From contig NZ_QFHO01000010.1 of assembly GCF_004920835.1 (NCBI RefSeq), positions 62,001-126,000 of the forward strand: DNA of 64,000 nucleotides, in the 5' to 3' direction. Origin of the DNA: Stenotrophomonas maltophilia (lineage in GTDB: Bacteria; Pseudomonadota; Gammaproteobacteria; Xanthomonadales; Xanthomonadaceae). The position numbers and the translations under genes were made by a program. The notes beneath the pieces are model-generated. The model was not told the origin of the DNA. It saw only the letters and a list, made by a program, of their open reading frames with translations, and searched no databases. Every line of letters begins with the position of its first letter. Position 1 is the first letter of the stretch. Below are positions 1 through 8,483 of the stretch, one piece after another.

Positions 1-12
1 GCGATGACGCGG

Positions 13-67
13 TACCGGCCAGCGGCCGGGACTACCGTGGTCCACGTCATCCACGCATCGCGTGGAT
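13..67. repeat. Two GTAG/REP-type palindromes
   Basis: Bases 13-35 contain CCGGCC-AGC-GGCCGG ending in CTAC, which is the complement of the GTAG end motif. Bases 49-67 contain ATCCACGC and GCGTGGAT as a second stem. Both match repeat families seen many times elsewhere in this window. No gene is supported in bases 1-304; apart from these repeats and the long-stem element at 147-250 I see nothing there. Confidence 0.7.
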
Positions 68-146
68 CCACCGAGCGCAGCGACCCGCGTTTGCTTTTGC
101 TTTCTTCTGTTGATTCCGTGGTGGGACGCCGCCGGAACCTGTCAGA

Positions 147-250
147 GGCCGGGGCGGTCGGGTTCGCGGGGGTGTCTGCGGCATGGATGCCGCGGCCAAG
201 CCCCCATGGACGGGTTTACGGCGTCCCCCGCGAACCCGACCGTCCCGGCC
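147..250 (+). ncRNA. Long-stem three-arm element, copy 4
   Basis: A 26-nt arm (147-172) pairs with 225-250, with one G-U pair if read on the plus strand. The enclosed 52 nt hold a hairpin with stem GCGGCA and loop TGGA, and a second arm of AAGCCC with GGGTTT. The outer-stem sequence differs from the other three copies on both sides in a compensatory way. This copy lacks the downstream 17-nt hairpin seen beside the others. Transcription is inferred only from the structure; a DNA cruciform or terminator is the alternative. Confidence 0.5.
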
Positions 251-304
251 AACCCCGGGATAGCCGTACGCGACCCACCACGAGGGGCTCCGCCGTTGGC
301 CGCC

Positions 305-1921
305 TTACTCGATCCTCTCACGCTCGATCGGCACACTCCGCGGGTTCTGCATGTGCTCCCGCGCCGCGCCATAGCGCTGCTGCCGCTTCTGATGGAACAC
401 CACGAACTCATCCCGTGGCAGCGGCCGCGAGAACAGCCAACCCTGCGCGAACTCGACCTTCCGGGTATGCAGATACGCCAACTGTGCCTCGGTCTCCACG
501 CCCTCGGCGACCACCCACAGGCCCAGCTCCTTGGCCATGTCGATGATGTGCGGCGTGACCGGACTGGTCGCACTCTCGGTGCCGATCGCATCGATGAACG
601 ACTTGTCGATCTTCAGTGCATCCAGTGGCAGCTGCTCCAGGTACTGCAGGCTGGAAAAGCCCACGCCGAAGTCATCGATCGCCACGCTGTGGCCGGCCCG
701 GCGTGCCTGCGCCAGCATCGTGCGTGCGCGGTCCAGGTCGAGGAAGCCGTGCTCGGTCGCTTCCATCCAGATCTGCTGCGGCAGGATGCCGCTGCCGGCC
801 ATGTGCTTGGCGATCAACTTCAATGCACGCCCACTGCTGATGTCCTCGGCGGCGAGATTGATCGCGATGTGCGCGCTGCGGTCGGCCACCAGCAGCTCGC
901 GCATGTCGCGCACCACGTTCTCGATCACTAGATCGGTGATCGCGCCGATCATGCCGGTCTCTTCGGCCAGGGGAATGAACAGGTCGGGGCGGACCTGGGT
1001 GCCATCCTGACGCTGCCATCGAATCAATGCTTCGGCGCCCACGCAGATGCCGGTATCCAGTTCGATGATCGGCTGGTAGTGCAGGTACAGCTCGCGGCGG
1101 CGGATCGCGGTGGCCAGTTCGCCGCGCAGCGACAGCCGGCGGCGCGACAGCCAGATCACCAGGCCGGCACCCACGGCAGCCATCAGCAACCCGAGCGGCA
1201 CGTACAGCCATGCCTGCTGGCGGAAGGTGGCGGCCAGTGCCGTGCGTGGCGTGGTGGCGATCGCCAGCCATTCGCCATTGCGGGCGGTGGCGTAGAGGGT
1301 GTTGCGGTCAAGCCCTTCGCCCGGGTTGCGCAGCAGGGTCTCCAGCAGCGCCGGATCCATGCCGTCCTGCTTGGCCAGCAGGCGGCCGTCCGGGCTGGCC
1401 AGGGCCAGGCGCACGTTGGGGTCGGCGATGACATCGACGAAACGGCGCGGGTCGACCAGCACGTCGTAGGCGCCGTACAGGATCGACAGCACCTGGCGGC
1501 GCCCGCTGGTTTCGGGGCGCACGTCCACCGCGATGCCGGCCCCTTCGCTGGTCACATGATCGGCCTTGGGCTGCTTCACATCGGCCAGGAACGGGCCCCA
1601 CGACGTGCAGCGCAGCGTGCCGCCTTCGAAATAGCCCATCTGGTCGATCGACGGCGTGGTCATCACCAGGGTCTGCATGCGCCGGATATGGTCCGGGCTG
1701 CACGGCACGTGGACGCCTGCCTCCGCCGACTTCAGCGCGGCCAGCGCGTCATGGTAGGACTGGTCGGAACGGCGCAGGGCGCGGCCGGCGATGTCGCGCA
1801 GGCGCTGCTGCTCGACACTGACCGCACGGTCCCAGGTGGCATAGGCCATCACCGCGATCGGCACAGCCGCGGCCAGCAGCGCCAGCGCGGTGCCACCAAT
1901 GATGATGCGCAGGCGGCTCAT
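305..1921 (-). CDS. CSS-domain EAL cyclic-di-GMP phosphodiesterase
   Basis: This 538-residue membrane protein probably hydrolyses cyclic di-GMP. An N-terminal membrane segment (about residues 8-30) precedes a periplasmic CSS-motif sensor domain, with cysteines near residues 74 and 106 (VPCSPDH and LRCTSWG). A second membrane segment lies near 235-258. The C-terminal EAL domain starts near 265 and keeps the signature GAEALIRW, the metal-site stretch DDFGVGFSSL and the late motif EGVET. In the E. coli PdeB/PdeC family the CSS cysteines sense periplasmic redox state; that is family knowledge, not shown here. The gene stands alone, divergent from cycA. Substrate input and downstream target are unknown. 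Confidence 0.9.
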   Translation of the reverse strand: MSRLRIIIGGTALALLAAAVPIAVMAYATWDRAVSVEQQRLRDIAGRALRRSDQSYHDALAALKSAEAGVHVPCSPDHIRRMQTLVMTTPSIDQMGYFEGGTLRCTSWGPFLADVKQPKADHVTSEGAGIAVDVRPETSGRRQVLSILYGAYDVLVDPRRFVDVIADPNVRLALASPDGRLLAKQDGMDPALLETLLRNPGEGLDRNTLYATARNGEWLAIATTPRTALAATFRQQAWLYVPLGLLMAAVGAGLVIWLSRRRLSLRGELATAIRRRELYLHYQPIIELDTGICVGAEALIRWQRQDGTQVRPDLFIPLAEETGMIGAITDLVIENVVRDMRELLVADRSAHIAINLAAEDISSGRALKLIAKHMAGSGILPQQIWMEATEHGFLDLDRARTMLAQARRAGHSVAIDDFGVGFSSLQYLEQLPLDALKIDKSFIDAIGTESATSPVTPHIIDMAKELGLWVVAEGVETEAQLAYLHTRKVEFAQGWLFSRPLPRDEFVVFHQKRQQRYGAAREHMQNPRSVPIERERIE

Positions 1922-2150
1922 GGCTGGAGCTCCGGCGGGGCAGGCAGGTCAGGGCGCATGGTCAGGGCCGGTCCTTGGGCAGGTGCGGCTATCTGAGCAT
2001 GGCGCCGGGCCGGGCGGAATGGGACGAATCCGGTATTCGGTCACAATGTGGTGAAAGCGACCGCCATTGACGTAATCGGGCCATCTGGCGCTGGCGCTCC
2101 TGGCCGGGGAGGACTAACGTCGAACGCTTCGCCCGCCCCAGTCCACGCCC

Positions 2151-3524
2151 ATGACCGAGCCCGCAACGCCCCCCGAGCACCTGCGCCGCAGCCTGTCCAA
2201 CCGCCACCTGCAGCTGATCGCCATCGGCGGTGCCATCGGCACCGGCCTGTTCATGGGCTCGGGCAAGACCATCAGCCTGGCCGGCCCGTCCATCGTCTTC
2301 GTCTACCTGATCATCGGCGCGATGCTGTTCTTCGTGATGCGCGCGATGGGCGAGCTGCTGCTGTCCAACCTGCAGTACAAATCCTTCATCGACTTTTCCA
2401 CCGACCTGCTAGGTCCCTGGGCCGGCTTCTTCTGCGGATGGACCTACTGGTTCTGCTGGATCGTCACCGCCATCGCCGATGTGATCGCCATTGCTGCCTA
2501 TGCACAGTTCTGGTTCCCGGGACTGGAGGCCTGGATACCGGCACTGGCCTGCGTGATGCTGTTGCTGGCACTGAACCTGGTGACGGTGAAGCTGTTCGGC
2601 GAAATGGAATTCTGGTTCGCGCTGATCAAGATCGTGGCGATCTGTGCGCTGATCATCACCGGTGCGGGCCTGGTGGCGTGGGGCTTCACTTCGCCCAGCG
2701 GCCATACCGCCGCGCTGTCCAACCTGTGGAATGACGGCGGCATGTTCCCGATGGGCCTGGTCGGCTTCTTTGCTGGTTTCCAGATCGCGGTGTTCGCCTT
2801 CGTCGGCATCGAGCTGGTCGGCACCACCGCCGCCGAGACCGCCAACCCCGAGCGCAATCTGCCCAAGGCGATCAACTCGATCCCGGTGCGCATCATCATC
2901 TTCTACGTGCTGGCGCTGATCGCGATCATGGCGGTCACCCCGTGGCGCCAGGTGGTGCCGGACAAGAGCCCGTTCGTGCAGCTGTTCGTGCTGGCCGGCA
3001 TCCCCGCCGCGGCCAGCCTGATCAACTTCGTGGTGCTGACCTCGGCCACGTCTTCGGCCAACAGCGGCATCTTCTCCACCAGCCGCATGCTGTACGGCCT
3101 GGCCGAGGAAGGCCACGCGCCGCGCGGGTTGTCGAAGCTCTCGCGCGCCGCAGTGCCGGCACGCGGCCTGCTGTTCTCCTGCCTGTGCCTGCTCGGCGGC
3201 ACGTTGCTGATCTACCTGATCCCCAACCTGGTGACCGCCTTCACCCTGGTCACCACGCTGGCGACGGTGCTCTTCATCTTCGTCTGGTCGCTGATCCTGG
3301 TGGCCTACATGGTCTACCGTCGCCGCTACCCGGAGCGCCACGCCGCCTCGATCTTCAAGATGCCCGGTGGCGTTGCGATGTGCTGGGCCTGCCTGGTGTT
3401 CTTTGCTGGCGTGCTGGTACTGCTGAGCCTGCAGGCCGACACCCGCCAGGCCCTGATCGCCAGCCCGGCGTGGTTCGTGCTGCTGGGCGTGGGGTACTGG
3501 GTGCGTCGGAGGACCGCGAAGTGA
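2151..3524 (+). CDS. cycA: D-serine/D-alanine/glycine permease CycA
   Basis: A 457-residue inner-membrane amino acid permease of the APC superfamily that would import D-alanine, D-serine and glycine with protons. About twelve hydrophobic segments are visible, and the first carries the family signature IGGAIGTGLFMGSGKTISLA. From there to the C terminus the protein follows E. coli CycA almost motif for motif (LLLSNLQYKSFIDF, GIELVGTTAAET, TSSANSGIFSTSRMLYGLAE). It starts at ATG 2151, about 230 bp from the divergent EAL gene. The D-alanine it imports is the substrate of the dadA-alr pair at 42.2-44.6 kb, so the two loci probably act together. Confidence 0.95.
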   Translation: MTEPATPPEHLRRSLSNRHLQLIAIGGAIGTGLFMGSGKTISLAGPSIVFVYLIIGAMLFFVMRAMGELLLSNLQYKSFIDFSTDLLGPWAGFFCGWTYWFCWIVTAIADVIAIAAYAQFWFPGLEAWIPALACVMLLLALNLVTVKLFGEMEFWFALIKIVAICALIITGAGLVAWGFTSPSGHTAALSNLWNDGGMFPMGLVGFFAGFQIAVFAFVGIELVGTTAAETANPERNLPKAINSIPVRIIIFYVLALIAIMAVTPWRQVVPDKSPFVQLFVLAGIPAAASLINFVVLTSATSSANSGIFSTSRMLYGLAEEGHAPRGLSKLSRAAVPARGLLFSCLCLLGGTLLIYLIPNLVTAFTLVTTLATVLFIFVWSLILVAYMVYRRRYPERHAASIFKMPGGVAMCWACLVFFAGVLVLLSLQADTRQALIASPAWFVLLGVGYWVRRRTAK

Positions 3525-3571
3525 TCCAACGTCTTCGTTCCATCGATTGATCCATCGTCTCCAGACGCTTC

Positions 3572-3594
3572 ATCCACGCATGGCGTGGATCTAC
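3572..3594. repeat. REP palindrome, ATCCACGC family
   Basis: ATCCACGC and GCGTGGAT form an 8-bp stem followed by CTAC, the complement of the GTAG end motif. It sits about 50 bases after cycA and just before long-stem element copy 1. Confidence 0.75.
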
Positions 3595-3618
3595 TGTCAG
3601 CCGCAGGGAACTATCGAA

Positions 3619-3720
3619 GGCGGGGTGGGTCCGCTGGCGGGAGTCTCCGCGGCATGGATGCCGCGGCCAAGCCCCCAGGGATGGGTTTACGGCGTCTCTC
3701 GCCAGCGGACCCACCCCGCC
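3619..3720 (+). ncRNA. Long-stem three-arm element, copy 1
   Basis: Bases 3619-3643 pair with 3696-3720 over 25 positions. The single imperfection is a G opposite T, a G-U pair on the plus strand. Inside are a hairpin of stem CCGCGGCA closed by loop TGGA, and an AAGCCC/GGGTTT arm. The element follows cycA on the same strand and precedes the lytic transglycosylase gene. A 17-nt hairpin follows 52 bases later. The role is unknown; a 3' UTR structure, small RNA or terminator are possible. Confidence 0.55.
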
Positions 3721-3772
3721 TCCCCGCAGGAGGTCGGCCATTGCCGTTGCGTGTGATCTGGCCTCTGCAGGT

Positions 3773-3789
3773 GCAGGGCGCAGCCCTGC
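3773..3789. repeat. GCAGGGC-GCA-GCCCTGC hairpin linked to three-arm element
   Basis: A perfect 7-bp stem with a 3-nt loop. The same 17 nt recur at 17287-17303 and 54192-54208, each time 52-59 bases after the long-stem element. They are therefore probably part of one composite unit. Confidence 0.65.
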
Positions 3790-3842
3790 CAAATCCCCCA
3801 TTCACTTGGTGTTAGCGGGCGCGGCCGGATCATCCGGCCGCC

Positions 3843-4619
3843 ATGTCCCGCCACCCCTTCCTGCTCGCGCTGTTGCTGCTGCCCAGCCTGTGGCCCGGGC
3901 TGGCCGCCGCGCGCACGGTCTACCGCTGCGTGCAGGGCAATACGGTCAGCCTGGCCACCGCTCCCGAACCCGGCTCGCGCTGCACGCCGAAGGAGATCGA
4001 CGACAACGCCGTCCAAGCCCCGAATCTGTGGGGCAACATGGGCGTGTTCAGTGGCGTGCTGTACGAACGCGAGCAGGACGGCGCGCTGGTCTATTCCACC
4101 CGCAACCTGCCCGGTTCGCGGGTGTTCCTGAAGTTCACCGTGGCCACGCCGCCGGGCGAGCCCGCGCACGAAGGCCTGGGCAAGGTCGGCAAGCCGCAGC
4201 TCGCGCAGCATGCCAAGCAGTTCAAGGCCGCTGCCAAGGCCACCGGCGTGGATGACGCATGGTTGCGCGCGATCGCCCACGCCGAAAGCAATTTCGACGC
4301 GCTGGCGGTCTCGACCAAGGGCGCACAGGGCGTGATGCAGCTGATGCCGGATACCGCGCAGGAGTACGGGGTGAGCGATCCGTTCTCGCCGCAGCAGTCG
4401 ATCGATGGCGGCGCCCGCTACATGCGCGCGCTGCTGCGCCGCTACAACGGTGATCGGCCACTGGCCGCCGCCGCCTACAACGCCGGCATCGGAGCGGTCA
4501 CCCGCTACAAGGGCGTGCCGCCCTATGCCGAGACCCTGGCCTACGTGGACAAGGTGATGGCCCTGTATGCGCGCTACCGCGAAGCGATGGGCATCCGTAC
4601 CGAAGTGCCCGCGCGATAG
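3843..4619 (+). CDS. Exported lytic transglycosylase (SLT, family 1-like)
   Basis: A 258-residue secreted peptidoglycan-cleaving enzyme. A signal peptide ends near residue 22 (LAAA-RTVYR). The next stretch, with YRCVQGNTVSL and paired cysteines, resembles the DUF4124 module common in gammaproteobacterial envelope proteins. The catalytic SLT domain spans roughly residues 125-245. It shows the usual landmarks: the catalytic glutamate in AIAHAESNFD, then GAQGVMQLMP and AAAYNAGIGAV. It would act in the periplasm on the bond between N-acetylmuramic acid and N-acetylglucosamine. The gene lies alone between cycA and a convergent gene, with a long REP pair at its 3' end. Its exact biological role (recycling, secretion support) cannot be read from context. 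Confidence 0.9.
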   Translation: MSRHPFLLALLLLPSLWPGLAAARTVYRCVQGNTVSLATAPEPGSRCTPKEIDDNAVQAPNLWGNMGVFSGVLYEREQDGALVYSTRNLPGSRVFLKFTVATPPGEPAHEGLGKVGKPQLAQHAKQFKAAAKATGVDDAWLRAIAHAESNFDALAVSTKGAQGVMQLMPDTAQEYGVSDPFSPQQSIDGGARYMRALLRRYNGDRPLAAAAYNAGIGAVTRYKGVPPYAETLAYVDKVMALYARYREAMGIRTEVPAR

Positions 4620-4642
4620 GCTGGCGGTGCTGGATGTGTCGT

Positions 4643-4702
4643 GTAGAGCCGAGCCCATGCTCGGCTCATGCTGCCGGCAGCCGAGCATGGGCTCGGCTCT
4701 AC
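4643..4702. repeat. Head-to-head REP pair forming a 22-bp stem
   Basis: GTAGAGCCGAGCCCATGCTC begins the left arm (4643-4664). The right arm (4681-4702) is its perfect reverse complement, with 16 nt between. It lies between two convergent genes, a position suited to a bidirectional terminator. Confidence 0.75.
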
Positions 4703-4713
4703 AGGGCGTCTGC

Positions 4714-6234
4714 TCAGCGTGAGGTCGCGCTGCCGACCAGTTCGTAGCGTTCGATGCGGCCGACGCGGGTGATTTCTGCCTGCACGTCGGCGCGCTGCTT
4801 CAGCGCACGCCAGGCCGCATCGATCTTCACGTCACCCGGCAGCGACGGATAGGTACGCATGTCCTGCAGGCTGGCCAGTGTTTCGCCACGCTCGACGGGG
4901 GAGCGCAGTTGTTCGATCAGCACGGCGGCCGCGCCATCCAGATTGCCCTCGTCCAGCAGCATTTCGCGATGGAACAGGCGGGCGTCACCGCCCTCGGCGA
5001 GGATCGCCGCGCGAGCGACGTCCATTGCCTTGGCATCGCCACGTTCGCGCGCGGCGGCAAACTGCAGCAACGCCTGTGCTGCCTTGCCGTAGCCGCCGAG
5101 GCCCGGCATGTCATTCACCGCTGCGGTGGCGTCCTGCACGCGGCCCAGCGAGCTGAGCACGAAGCCGACGTTGAACTGGTGCTCGGCGCCATCCGGGCCC
5201 AGCGCACCGATGCGCGCAGCCAGCTTCGCGGTGGCCAGCGCGTCGTCGGTGCGTCCCAACCGACGCAGCGCGGTGAACCGGCTGTTGAGCAGCCACGCGA
5301 CCCACTCGGCTTCGGCCGCCGACGGGGATTCACCTTCGGCCGCTGCGCGGGCCATGCCATCGGTCAGTGCCAGGACTTCCTCGTTGCGGTCGAGCATCAG
5401 CAGCGTATTGCTGAACTCGGCCATGCGCGCGTCCAGGGCGCGGTCGAGCAGGCCGGACACACGCAGTTCATCGAGATGCTTCTGTGCGGCCTGCACCGGA
5501 TCGAAGCGTGCATCGCCGCGGTCGACATAGCGATCGAAGCGCTTGTCACTGCGCAGGCGGATGATTTCGGCCGGGCCATTGATGCGTGCCAGCGTGGCCG
5601 GGATGTCGTCGCCGCGACCGTTGTCGGCCTGCAGCGTGGCCAACGCCAGCCACAGCCCGGTCGGCTCCACGCCACCGCCTTTCCAGCCGTTGTCGAACAG
5701 TGCCTGCAGCAGTTCCATGCGTCGCTGTGGCTGGTCGCGCAGGCGGTACTGCAGGTAATTGATCGGCTGGCGCTCGATCGGCAGCGGGCCCTCGGCGTGC
5801 TTCAGTGCCTGAACCAGGTACCGGGTAGCCGGAGCCGGCTGGTTTTCGGAAAGTTCCAACGACACCAGGGTCAGCAGGATCTGTGCATCGTCCGGCAACG
5901 ATTCCTGCGCCTGCTGTAGATAGCGCCGGGCCTGTGCCGGCTTCTTCTGCATCAATGCGGTCCAGCCCGCTACCTGCGCGGCGCGACCACGATGCTCGGC
6001 ATCGAAATCATCCAGCAGCGGATCTTCCATCAGCTGTTCCATGGCGATCAACGCGCCCAGCGTATTACCGCTGCGTGACTGCTGGATCGCTTCGTCCCAA
6101 CGGGTGGCATAGGCCGTATGCACCGCGTCGCTGGTGACGGACGGCTTCTGTGGCGCCACCGCGATGGAGGCGGAGGCAGGGGCAACTGACAGGGCGGCGA
6201 GCAGCAGGGCAGTGAGGGGGAGAAGGCGGGGCAT
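4714..6234 (-). CDS. Exported tetratricopeptide-like protein of unknown function
   Basis: A 506-residue protein starting at 6234, where the sequence MPRLLPLTALLLAALSVAPA gives a clean signal peptide; a longer upstream reading lacks one. The rest is alanine- and leucine-rich helical repeat of the TPR type, for example RGRAAQVAGWTALMQKKPAQ, ALQADNGRGDDIPATLARIN and a run around residues 330-400 (RFTALRRLGRTDDALATAKL). No enzymatic motif is visible. Proteins of this build usually scaffold periplasmic or outer-membrane complexes, but no partner is named by context. It is divergent from the NHL-repeat gene with 167 bp between the starts, so the two may share regulation. Confidence 0.7.
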   Translation of the reverse strand: MPRLLPLTALLLAALSVAPASASIAVAPQKPSVTSDAVHTAYATRWDEAIQQSRSGNTLGALIAMEQLMEDPLLDDFDAEHRGRAAQVAGWTALMQKKPAQARRYLQQAQESLPDDAQILLTLVSLELSENQPAPATRYLVQALKHAEGPLPIERQPINYLQYRLRDQPQRRMELLQALFDNGWKGGGVEPTGLWLALATLQADNGRGDDIPATLARINGPAEIIRLRSDKRFDRYVDRGDARFDPVQAAQKHLDELRVSGLLDRALDARMAEFSNTLLMLDRNEEVLALTDGMARAAAEGESPSAAEAEWVAWLLNSRFTALRRLGRTDDALATAKLAARIGALGPDGAEHQFNVGFVLSSLGRVQDATAAVNDMPGLGGYGKAAQALLQFAAARERGDAKAMDVARAAILAEGGDARLFHREMLLDEGNLDGAAAVLIEQLRSPVERGETLASLQDMRTYPSLPGDVKIDAAWRALKQRADVQAEITRVGRIERYELVGSATSR

Positions 6235-6401
6235 GGAGATTCTCCATCCGTGGGAAGAGCATTGAACCTGCTGCAGGCAGCGAGGACAAGCGTGATGGAT
6301 GGAACTCTGGCGATCAGGAGTACGTTTGGCCATGGCGGATCGCGCGCGCAGCGTCTATCGTCGGTGCCTCTTCAGATTGCAGGCAGAGGCAACGCAGCAC
6401 G

Positions 6402-8483
6402 ATGGCACGGTGGCAATGGATGGCGGCGGGGGTCGCGTTGGCAACGGCGGTGGCATTGGCCGCGACCTGGTGGGATTCACCGCTGCAGACCTTGGCTGAA
6501 CCGGCAGGCCCGGCGCCCACGCCGCTGGCCTGGACCGCACAGATCGAGATGCTGGCCGGCGATGGTCATCCCGGTGACCGCGATGGTGCGTCTGCGCAGG
6601 CCCGCTTCGCCGATCCCCATGCGTTGCTGCGCAGTGCCGACGGCAGCATCTACTTCACCGATGCCGGCGACAACAACCGCATCCGCCGCCGCCTGCCGGA
6701 TGGCCGCATCGAGACCGTGGCCGGGCAGGGCGAGGGGCGCATCGACGGCCCTGCACTGCAGGCCAGTTTCAATACGCCCTCGGGCATCGCCGCCGATGCG
6801 CAGGGCAACCTGTACGTAGCCGACACCGGCAACCACGCGATCCGCCGTATCGGCACCGATGGCCAGGTGACCACGCTGGCCGGTGGCGAGCAGGGTTACG
6901 CCGATGGGCCGGCCGCGCAAGCGCGCTTCGATGCACCGATGGGCATCGCGGTGGACGCGCAGGGCCAGGTCTATGTGGCCGACACCTTCAACGACCGCAT
7001 CCGGATGATCGGTACCGACGGCAACGTGCGTACCCTGGCCGGCGGCGAGCGCCCGGGGTTGGCCGATGGCCTGGGCGTAGCGGCGCGCTTCGATACGCCG
7101 GTGGCGCTGGCCTTCGATGCCCATGGCGCGCTGCTGGTGGCCGACCTGTTCAACAACGCGGTGCGTCGCGTCGGTGCCGATGGCACGGTCAGCACGCTGC
7201 TGGGCGATGGCGGCGTGATCAATGGGCCGCTGTCGCTGGCCACCACGCACGACGGCGTGCTCTACGTGGGTGACCTTGATGGCCGCATCGTGCAGGTAAC
7301 ACCGCAGGGCCACCAGATCGCACTGGTGGGCAACGGCCGCCTGCCGCGCCTGGCCCGGCCCAGCGGTCTGGCGATGGATGCCGACGGCAGTGTGCTGGTC
7401 GCCGATTCCGCCAGCTATCGCCTGCACCGCCTGCGCCCGCTGCCAGTGGGTGATTTGCCGGCACCGGCGCTGGTCGGGCCCGCTGCCGATGCAGCGTTGC
7501 CGGACACCGGTGGTCGCTGGCCATTGGCACCGCAGGACGGCTGGCATGAAGTGGTCGGCACGCTGGGCGAGGTGCGCGGCAACTTCAAGGGCGAGAGCCG
7601 CCACCACCTGCACGGCGGTTTCGATGTGCGCGGCGATGTCGGCCAGACCGTGTTGGCGATCGCCGATGGCAAGATCAGCAGCCCGGTAGCGGCGTGGAGC
7701 CTGGGGGGGCAGGCCGAGGGCCTGGCAGTGGACCGCCTCAAGTACATCCACATGCGGGTCGGCCGCACCCCGCGCGACCAGCCGTTCGATGCGCGCTGGC
7801 AGGCGCTGTACGACGAACAGGGCAAGCTGGAGCGCATGCGGGTGCGTCGCGGCATGCGCATCCACGTCGGCGATCGCCTGGGCAGCATCAACAACCAGGC
7901 GCACGTGCACCTGGCGGTGGGCACCGGCGGCTTCGAAACCAACGCCGTGGCGCTGGGCTTCCATAACTACGCCGACCACTTCGCACCGCGCATCACCGAT
8001 GTCGCGCTGCTGGACGACAACGACCAGCCGCTGGCGGCGGGCAGCGACGGCGTGGTGATGCTGGCGCGGCAGGGACGTGGCGTGCAGATCGTGGTCGAAG
8101 CGTGGGACCAGGTTGACAACAACCTGCCGCGGCGCCGGCTGGGCATGTACCAGGTGGGCTACCAGATCCTCGATGCCGGCGGACAGCCGCTGCAGGGCTA
8201 TGAGCAGCCGCGCTGGAACATCGTGTTCAACCGCATGCCGCCGCAGAACGCAGCGGTGCGCGTGGCCTATGCGCCGGACAGCGGCATCACCGTGCATGGC
8301 AGTGCGGTAACCCGCTTCCGCTACCTGGCCACCAACACCGTGCGTGATGGCCTGATGGAAACCGGGCGCTGGCAGCCGGCGGCATTGCCACCGGGCGAGT
8401 ACACCGTGCGCGCCAGCGTGCGCGACTACAGCGGCAACGAAGGCGTGGGTCCGCGCGAGATCAGAGTACGGCTGCTGCCATAG
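6402..8483 (+). CDS. NHL-repeat propeller protein with M23-like domain
   Basis: A 693-residue protein with an N-terminal signal anchor (about residues 7-22). Residues about 45-345 contain at least five NHL-type beta-propeller blades, recognisable by recurring GIAADAQGNLYVADTGNHAI and GQVYVADTFNDRIRMIG motifs. From about 380 a second domain shows the two metal-site motifs of M23/LytM peptidases: HGGFD near residue 403 and HVH near residue 503 (NNQAHVHLAVG). The C-terminal 150 residues look like beta-sandwich. It is predicted to act in the periplasm, either cutting cell-wall peptides or binding through the propeller; activity is not proven. Its stop overlaps the 3' end of the convergent YciI gene by 23 bp. 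Confidence 0.75.
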   Translation: MARWQWMAAGVALATAVALAATWWDSPLQTLAEPAGPAPTPLAWTAQIEMLAGDGHPGDRDGASAQARFADPHALLRSADGSIYFTDAGDNNRIRRRLPDGRIETVAGQGEGRIDGPALQASFNTPSGIAADAQGNLYVADTGNHAIRRIGTDGQVTTLAGGEQGYADGPAAQARFDAPMGIAVDAQGQVYVADTFNDRIRMIGTDGNVRTLAGGERPGLADGLGVAARFDTPVALAFDAHGALLVADLFNNAVRRVGADGTVSTLLGDGGVINGPLSLATTHDGVLYVGDLDGRIVQVTPQGHQIALVGNGRLPRLARPSGLAMDADGSVLVADSASYRLHRLRPLPVGDLPAPALVGPAADAALPDTGGRWPLAPQDGWHEVVGTLGEVRGNFKGESRHHLHGGFDVRGDVGQTVLAIADGKISSPVAAWSLGGQAEGLAVDRLKYIHMRVGRTPRDQPFDARWQALYDEQGKLERMRVRRGMRIHVGDRLGSINNQAHVHLAVGTGGFETNAVALGFHNYADHFAPRITDVALLDDNDQPLAAGSDGVVMLARQGRGVQIVVEAWDQVDNNLPRRRLGMYQVGYQILDAGGQPLQGYEQPRWNIVFNRMPPQNAAVRVAYAPDSGITVHGSAVTRFRYLATNTVRDGLMETGRWQPAALPPGEYTVRASVRDYSGNEGVGPREIRVRLLP

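Noticed and set aside
3585..3815. Short reading frames through the three-arm elements (also near 17163 and 54070), rich in proline and arginine
   Set aside because: They recur only because the DNA repeat recurs; they lack ribosome-binding sites, and changes between copies preserve base pairing rather than protein.
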